This document shows, in pieces, positions 58,940 to 64,000 of a stretch of DNA of 64,000 nucleotides. Under the pieces are notes generated by a model. The model was not told the origin of the DNA, did no database searches, and worked only from the letters and a program-made list of their open reading frames with translations. A program made the translations under genes and the position numbers. The stretch covers positions 186,001-250,000 of the forward strand of contig NZ_JABWTA010000001.1 of the NCBI RefSeq assembly GCF_013371495.1. Direction: 5' to 3'. The stretch comes from Altererythrobacter lutimaris (GTDB lineage: Bacteria > Pseudomonadota > Alphaproteobacteria > Sphingomonadales > Sphingomonadaceae). Each line of letters starts with the position of its first letter. Position 1 is the stretch's first letter.

Positions 58940-60794
58940 CGGTGAACTGCGTGGCCGGGCAGTCGAAGTCGAACACATAGCGGCTGGTTGTCCGGCGGCG
59001 CTTGTGACCGTTTAGTTGCTCATACGGTAGCCCTGCATCGCGCGCGGCCCTTGCGACAAGCGTTTCGAGTACCGCCCCTTGCGGCCATGTCGCCAGCGTT
59101 CGCACGCGGCCGTGGCGGAAGCTCGCGAGCGTGCCATCCTTGGCGACCAATTCAGCCTCAGCCGCATGGCCAGCTTCCGCATGATCGAGCCAGCGCGCAA
59201 TCGCCCAGCCATCTCCTTCATTTTCAAGTCCGGGCCGCAAGCTCTCGCTGAGCGCGACGGTCAACCCGCAAAGCTCAGTGAGCGCACCCGGTGCGAGTTC
59301 TGGCGGGAATGCAAAGTCGGCATCGCGCGATCCAGTACGCGGGCCGATAATGATCTGTGCTTGGCTGTGCTCCAAGGCTTCTGCAAGTTCCAGCGTCACA
59401 ATCGGATTGCATGGCAGGATCACGAGCGCATAGCCGGTGAGCGACACGCCGGGCTTCACGAAGTCGACGTTCAGGCCGAGCCGCCGCATAGCGGAATAGC
59501 AATCAAATGCTGCCCACAGCGCGCTCAGCCCTTCGCCTTGCGGCTGGATTTGCGTCATCCATTCCGCGGCATAGTCGAACACGATTGCAACGTGTTTGAC
59601 AGGCGCGCCGATGTCGCCAAGTTCTTCCAGCATATCGGCGGCTTGACGTGCTTCGCCCAGCGCTGGCGCTGGCTCGCCATCGGGCCGCAAAAGCCCTGCA
59701 TGCATTTGCTCCTGCGCATGGGTGAATTGCCGCCAGCGGAAATAGCTCACAAGCTCCGCGCCATGCGCTGCCGCTTCCAGTGTCCAGAGCTTGACCATGC
59801 CAGCGAGCGGCGCGGGGTTGTGCCGCGCCCAGTTGACCGGCCCCGGCTGCTGTTCCAGCACAGACCAGCGACCGTCTTTGGCGCAGCCACGATAGAGGTC
59901 GTGGTGGAACGCGGCGATATCGGGATGACTGCACCTTGCGAACGAAGTTTTTTCTTCATCGGAAAAGCGGAACATCTCCAGGAAGCCGAGCGGGTAGCTA
60001 TCCCAGCCTAGGACATCGAGATCCTCGCCAAGATCGAAGTGATCGTACCCTGTGTAAAAGCCCATAGCGTTGTGCGTGATCGCGCGGCCGGGTGACAGTT
60101 CTCGCAGGATATCCACCTGAGCGCGGTTGAAGGCCATTACTTGATCGGAAGAAAAGCGCCGGAAGGCGAGCCAGTGCGCAGGGTTCGCTTCTGTCACTGT
60201 CAGGTTCGGTAACTCGATCTCTTCGAAACTGCGATATTCCATGCTCCAGAAGACATTGCCCCAAGCTGCGTTCAGGGCCTCGACTGTCTTGTAACGCGCC
60301 TCAAGCCATTTGCGAAACGCATCGCGCGCGGCAGGAGAGAAGCTCTGCACGGTGTCATGGCAGCCATATTCATTGTCGGTCTGCCATGCTGTGATTGCAG
60401 GGTGATCGCCATAGCGTTCGGCCACTGCCCGCGTAATCCGCGCTGCCTCTGCCTTATATCCTTTATGGCTAAAGCAATAATGCCGCCGCGATCCAAAGCC
60501 GCGCGCCTTTCCATTGCGATCCAGCGCCACCATGTCCGGCATGTGGTCGACCAGCCATTTGGGCGGTGTCGCAGTGGGCGTACCCATGATGACTTTGAGC
60601 CCGGCTGCGTGCAGCGTCTCGACCGCTTGGTCGAGCCAATCCCAGGCGACCTTGCCCGATTCCGGCTCGATCCGGCTCCATGCAAACTCGCCGATACGCA
60701 CTTGCGACAGGCCCGCATCGCGCATCATCTGCGCGTCCACGGCCCATCGCTCTTGCGGCCAGTGTTCGGGATAATAGCAAACGCCCAGTTCCAT
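58926..60794 (-). CDS. Beta-galactosidase, glycoside hydrolase family 42
   Basis: The protein is 622 residues from the ATG at 60794 (MELGVCYYPEHWPQERW, the standard GH42 opening). The acid/base Glu is E142 in WQTDNEYGCHDT. The nucleophile Glu is about E314 in WSVLEQQPGPVNW. The C-terminal part has the trimerisation and beta domains typical of GH42. No signal peptide, so it acts on imported galactosides in the cytoplasm. It stands alone on the minus strand among catabolic genes on the other strand and overlaps the end of the double hydrolase gene. A GPH transporter lies 15 kb away, not beside it. Confidence 0.92.
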   Translation of the reverse strand: MELGVCYYPEHWPQERWAVDAQMMRDAGLSQVRIGEFAWSRIEPESGKVAWDWLDQAVETLHAAGLKVIMGTPTATPPKWLVDHMPDMVALDRNGKARGFGSRRHYCFSHKGYKAEAARITRAVAERYGDHPAITAWQTDNEYGCHDTVQSFSPAARDAFRKWLEARYKTVEALNAAWGNVFWSMEYRSFEEIELPNLTVTEANPAHWLAFRRFSSDQVMAFNRAQVDILRELSPGRAITHNAMGFYTGYDHFDLGEDLDVLGWDSYPLGFLEMFRFSDEEKTSFARCSHPDIAAFHHDLYRGCAKDGRWSVLEQQPGPVNWARHNPAPLAGMVKLWTLEAAAHGAELVSYFRWRQFTHAQEQMHAGLLRPDGEPAPALGEARQAADMLEELGDIGAPVKHVAIVFDYAAEWMTQIQPQGEGLSALWAAFDCYSAMRRLGLNVDFVKPGVSLTGYALVILPCNPIVTLELAEALEHSQAQIIIGPRTGSRDADFAFPPELAPGALTELCGLTVALSESLRPGLENEGDGWAIARWLDHAEAGHAAEAELVAKDGTLASFRHGRVRTLATWPQGAVLETLVARAARDAGLPYEQLNGHKRRRTTSRYVFDFDCPATQFTVSPV

Positions 60795-60966
60795 CCTGTG
60801 CCAATGCGCAGGTTTAGCGCCTGCTGGCAATATCGATTGCGATTGCGAGAGGTGCGCGCGCCTCTCCGACAGGCGAGCAGATTGCGCGCAGCACGGCACT
60901 CTGCGTTGAAGCGGGACCCGCTGCATGCTTAAGGCGTTTCATTCCCGTCTAAGGAGGATCAGCGCC

Positions 60967-62472
60967 ATGAAAGTCGATGTCAGCCTGCCACATGGAACCC
61001 CGGCATTACCGGGCGGCCTCGATTGGGCTAGCGGCGAGCCGAAACCCGGCCATTCGCGGCTGATCTATGCTGCGACGGAAGAAGCGCTCGTCGATGTGCC
61101 TGATGCGAGCGAAGCGGAAGTCGAAGCGGTGGTCGCTAAAGCGCGCGATGCTTTTGCGAACGGCCCATGGCGCAAAATGCTGGCAGCAGACCGCGCGCGC
61201 ATGCTCGCGAAGTTCGAAGAAGCGGTTCTCGCCCATGCCGACGAGCTGGCGACATTGCAGACGCTGGAAACCGGCATGCCATTTCCGCAGATCCGCGGCA
61301 TGCATGTCGCGCGCACGGCAGAGAATTTCCGCTTTTTTGGTGAGCTTTCGACTTCGCTAGCGGGCGAAGCGTATGAGCAAACCGGGCGGTATCTGTCGAT
61401 TGTGACGCGTGAGCCGGTGGGCGTCAGCCTGCTGATCGCGCCGTGGAACGCACCGCTAGTCCTCGGCTCCATGAAGATGGCTGCGGCAATAGCGCTCGGT
61501 AACTCCGTTATCGTCAAGCCGAGCGAATATGCGCCGCTGGCGATCATGCGCCTCGTGGAAATTCTGCACGAAGCGGGGCTGCCTGAAGGCGTCGTCCAAG
61601 TCGTCACGGGGCCGGGGACGGGCGCTGGCTCGCAATTGGTGAAGCATCCCGGCGTCAACGTCGTCGGCTTTATCGGCGGCACGGCTACGGGCAAACGCAT
61701 CATGGCCGATGCTGCTGGCACCCTGAAGAAGGTCGGGCTGGAGCTGGGCGGAAAGTCGGCCAATATCATTCTTGACAGCGCAGACTTTGACCGCGCGCTT
61801 GACGGTACGCTGATGGGTTTCCTTGCAGGCAATGGCGAGCAGTGCCTTGCCGGAAGCCGTATCATGGTCGAGGATTCTATTGCTGATAGATTCATCGAAG
61901 CGCTGGTTGCGCGGGTCGAGAAAGTGAAAGTCGGCGATCCGTTCGCGGCAGGCACAGAGCTTGGGCCGCTTGCCTTCAAGGCGCATTACGATCGCGTCTT
62001 GAACTTTGCCGAGCGCGCGCAGTCCGGCGACGAATACAAAGTGCTCGCAGGCGCCAAGAAGGCCGAAGGGTTCGACCGCGGATACTACTTCGCGCCGACG
62101 GTCGTCGAAGCCAGCGACAACAGCACCAGCCTGTGTCAGGAAGAGATTTTCGGGCCGTTTGTGGCAGTCCAGCGTGTGCGTGATCTCGACGATGCGCTGG
62201 TGCGCGCCAATGATAGCGAGTTCGGGCTGGTGAGCTACATCTGGTCGGATGATTTGCCGAGTGTGATGCGCGCACGGCGAGAGCTGCAAGCAGGCACGGT
62301 TTGGGTCAACACGCCGATGGCGCGCGATCTTCGCGCGCCGTTCGGGGGCTACAAACAGTCAGGCATCGGGCGCGATGGCCTGCCGGGCTCTGTAGAGCTT
62401 TTCACGGAAGAGAAGACCACGATGATCCCGCAGGAGCCGTTGGAACTGCCCAAGCTCGGCATGGGCGACTAA
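60967..62472 (+). CDS. Aldehyde dehydrogenase, 5-carboxymethyl-2-hydroxymuconate-semialdehyde dehydrogenase-like
   Basis: The protein is 501 residues from the ATG at 60967, with a strong AAGGAGGA 8 bases upstream. It has LLIAPWNAPLVLGSMKMAAAIALGN, KPSEYAPLAIMRLVEI, FIGGTATGKRIM, catalytic Glu in ELGGKSANIIL, catalytic Cys in NGEQCLAGSRIMVED, QEEIFGPFVAVQR and FGGYKQSGIGRDG. Sequence style (EQCLAGSR, FFGELSTS) is like HpaE, but the substrate is not fixed. The next hydrolase starts 4 bases after its stop, and an SDR follows, forming a plus-strand unit. Confidence 0.9.
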   Translation: MKVDVSLPHGTPALPGGLDWASGEPKPGHSRLIYAATEEALVDVPDASEAEVEAVVAKARDAFANGPWRKMLAADRARMLAKFEEAVLAHADELATLQTLETGMPFPQIRGMHVARTAENFRFFGELSTSLAGEAYEQTGRYLSIVTREPVGVSLLIAPWNAPLVLGSMKMAAAIALGNSVIVKPSEYAPLAIMRLVEILHEAGLPEGVVQVVTGPGTGAGSQLVKHPGVNVVGFIGGTATGKRIMADAAGTLKKVGLELGGKSANIILDSADFDRALDGTLMGFLAGNGEQCLAGSRIMVEDSIADRFIEALVARVEKVKVGDPFAAGTELGPLAFKAHYDRVLNFAERAQSGDEYKVLAGAKKAEGFDRGYYFAPTVVEASDNSTSLCQEEIFGPFVAVQRVRDLDDALVRANDSEFGLVSYIWSDDLPSVMRARRELQAGTVWVNTPMARDLRAPFGGYKQSGIGRDGLPGSVELFTEEKTTMIPQEPLELPKLGMGD

Positions 62473-62476
62473 TTTG

Positions 62477-63319
62477 GTGGTCAGTATCGACAAAGCCCCA
62501 ATCGCCAAGGCTTACGTTCGCATCGCCGAAGGGCAATTGCATTTGCGCCATTTGGAGGGCGCGCCGGAAGTAACCCCGCTAATCCTCTCGCATGCGTCGC
62601 CATCTTCGTCGCGCTCGCTCGAGCCTCTGCTGGAGGCATTAGGGCAAGGCCGTGCGCTCTACGCATTCGACAATCCGTGCAACGGGCAGTCCTGCGCGCC
62701 TGTTGCCGACGCACCTGCGATGGCGGATTTTGCGGATATGCTGGCGCGTGGCAGCGCTGCGCTCGGGCAAGAGAAAGTCGCTCTTTACGGGACGCATACC
62801 GGTTCTCACATTATGGTCGAATGGGCGCTGGCTGAGCCAGACAGAGTCGACGCGCTGATCCTTGATGGCGTCGCCTTGATGGACGAGGCAACCGCAGCCG
62901 AATTCCTTGAAAAATACGCCCCGCACAAAGTGCCGGACGAGACCGGAGGCCAGTTTCATTGGGCGTGGAATTTCATCCGCGACCAGATGTTCTTCTACCC
63001 GCACTACAAGAAGGACAACGCGCATCGGCGCCCGGAAGGCGTGTTCGATGCGTGCACGCTGCATGACCTGACGATGGACGTGCTCGGGAATCTCGAAACT
63101 TACCATCTGCCCTATGAAGCGGTGTTCCGGCACGATGTGCGCGCCCGTCTGAAGCTGCTCGATCTGCCTGTCCTGATCCTCAGCCATGATGATGGCGCGC
63201 TGGATGAAGCGAGCAAAGAGGTCGCCGCGCTTGTCGCTGGTTCGCAGATCGTGCGCACCGACGGATCACCGGAGGCTAAAGCCGCTGCGATCAATACCTT
63301 CCTGGAGACACACACATGA
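62477..63319 (+). CDS. Alpha/beta-hydrolase-fold protein with GTHTG elbow
   Basis: The protein is 280 residues from a GTG at 62477 (a TTG at 62474 is the alternative). The fold is shown by LILSHASPSSSRSLEPLLEAL, LYAFDNPCNGQS, VALYGTHTGSHIMVEWALAEPDRV and VLILSHDDGALDEA. The nucleophile elbow is G-T-H-T-G, with His in place of Ser. This and the protein at 57389 share G-x-x-T-G and the spacing to PDR(I/V), so they are one sub-family. No ordinary Ser/Asp/His triad is seen. The SDR gene starts inside its stop (ATGA). Confidence 0.78.
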   Translation: MVSIDKAPIAKAYVRIAEGQLHLRHLEGAPEVTPLILSHASPSSSRSLEPLLEALGQGRALYAFDNPCNGQSCAPVADAPAMADFADMLARGSAALGQEKVALYGTHTGSHIMVEWALAEPDRVDALILDGVALMDEATAAEFLEKYAPHKVPDETGGQFHWAWNFIRDQMFFYPHYKKDNAHRRPEGVFDACTLHDLTMDVLGNLETYHLPYEAVFRHDVRARLKLLDLPVLILSHDDGALDEASKEVAALVAGSQIVRTDGSPEAKAAAINTFLETHT

Positions 63320-64000
63320 CCGACACGCCTGTCTTTCTCGTTGCGGGTGCAAGCTCCGGCATGGGACGCAAGGCTGCATTGAAGCTTGGTGAAGGCGAAG
63401 GGCATGTCGTGCTGGCGGCACGCCGCGAAGAAGCTTGCGAAGAAGCAGCGGCACAAATCCGCGCGGGCGGAGGCTCGGCTGAAGCCCTGCAGTTCGACGG
63501 GACCGATGCGGAAAGCTGCCATGCGCTGATCGCAGCAATCGAAGACAAGCACGGGCGGCTCGATGGTGCGTTCAACAATCTTGGCGACACTCTGGGAGAC
63601 TCTCCACTTCATGAAACGCCGCCGGAACGCTGGGATGCGACGATTGCAGTGAACCTTTCCTCGGTCTTTCATCTGATGCAGGCACAAGTGCCGCTGATGC
63701 TGAAGAATGGCGGCGGGCGGATCGTCAATAACAGCTCTACGGGCGGGCTGCGCGGGACCAAGGCAATGAGCGACTATTCCGCCGCCAAATGGGGCGTGAT
63801 CGGCCTAACCAAGTCCGCTGCGCTCGACTATGCGAGCCAGGGGCTGGTGATCAACGCGATCGCGCCCGGCATCATCGCGACAGAGAAGTTCCGCGAATTT
63901 GAAAAGCGCGTGCCGGAAATCTTCGAGAAAATTCGGGTGGAGACGCCGATTGAACGTTTCGGCGATATGGGCGAGATCGCGGACGTGGTCGACTGGCTCT
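63316..64000 (+). CDS. Short-chain dehydrogenase/reductase (3' truncated by window)
   Basis: The first ~228 residues are present, and the frame stays open to the end. The cofactor loop is VAGASSGMGRKAAL (G-x3-G-x-G). NNLGDTLGD stands for the NAG motif. Catalytic Ser lies in IVNNSSTGGLRG and Tyr/Lys in DYSAAKWGVIGLTKSA. The NAIAPGIIATE segment is present. It is a typical classical SDR that interconverts an alcohol and ketone with NAD(P). It is coupled to the GTHTG hydrolase by ATGA. Confidence 0.9.
   Translation, partial: MTDTPVFLVAGASSGMGRKAALKLGEGEGHVVLAARREEACEEAAAQIRAGGGSAEALQFDGTDAESCHALIAAIEDKHGRLDGAFNNLGDTLGDSPLHETPPERWDATIAVNLSSVFHLMQAQVPLMLKNGGGRIVNNSSTGGLRGTKAMSDYSAAKWGVIGLTKSAALDYASQGLVINAIAPGIIATEKFREFEKRVPEIFEKIRVETPIERFGDMGEIADVVDWL

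Noticed and set aside
1-64000. CRISPR arrays, insertion sequences, prophage genes, rRNA or tRNA genes
   Set aside because: No regularly spaced repeats, transposase or integrase-like proteins, or RNA gene sequences were recognised on reading both strands.

Overview
The window reads as chromosomal DNA of an aerobic alphaproteobacterium, most likely Sphingomonadales (Erythrobacteraceae-like). This is an inference from three TonB-dependent receptors, a TPR-sulfotransferase, a cbb3 oxidase operon tied to hemN and a FixK/Fnr-type regulator, and many short-chain, FAD and GST-type catabolic enzymes. No rRNA, tRNA, CRISPR array, transposase or integrase was seen. Genes are tightly packed, no gene-free stretch exceeds 300 bases, and many neighbours overlap as ATGA.

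Layout. (1) 1-5.5 kb: the end of a TonB receptor, a TPR-sulfotransferase, a secreted class-C-type serine hydrolase, and hemN. (2) 5.5-15.2 kb: a microaerobic respiration block on the minus strand, read as fnr/fixK > ccoN > ccoO > ccoQ > ccoP > ccoG > ccoH > ccoI > ccoS > a 76-aa cysteine-rich secreted protein > hemN. A divergent ompW lies upstream. FNR boxes sit before ccoN, before hemN and between fnr and ompW. The first two lie inside the 3' coding ends of the preceding genes. (3) 15.3-18.9 kb: putA. (4) 19-53.9 kb: a large catabolic supercluster. It holds methylaspartate ammonia-lyase, a CaiB/BaiF CoA-transferase, an IclR regulator, a four-gene operon (propionyl-CoA-synthetase-like ligase, PEP mutase/isocitrate lyase-family lyase, zinc alcohol dehydrogenase, fumarate-reductase-like flavoprotein), two FAD monooxygenases, a VAO-type FAD oxidase, MFS and GPH transporters, two aldehyde dehydrogenases, hydrolases, a cupin, an ornithine cyclodeaminase homologue, two GSTs, a PhyH dioxygenase, an Asp/Glu-racemase-fold enzyme, a NodB-fold deacylase and a TonB receptor. 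(5) 54-64 kb: another TonB receptor, an unusual double alpha/beta-hydrolase, a GH42 beta-galactosidase, a HpaE-like aldehyde dehydrogenase, a second hydrolase of the unusual type and an SDR running off the end.

The most striking feature is that the supercluster carries three divergent copies of one two-gene module: a SAM-dependent methyltransferase with a long N-terminal extension, joined by overlapping codons to a ~100-residue helical protein of one recognisable family. The order is reversed in one copy. I know of no described function for this pair. A shared 17-bp dyad, TATCC-N7-GGATA, lies in four separated intergenic regions of the same supercluster (before the ammonia-lyase, between the ligase operon and module B, between the FAD oxidase operon and the MFS operon, and between phyH and the second monooxygenase). 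This suggests one regulon. The substrate is unknown. The enzyme set fits uptake across the outer membrane, oxidative opening and hydrolysis of an organic compound, and entry of branched C4/C5 acids into central metabolism through mesaconate- and propionyl-CoA-like intermediates.
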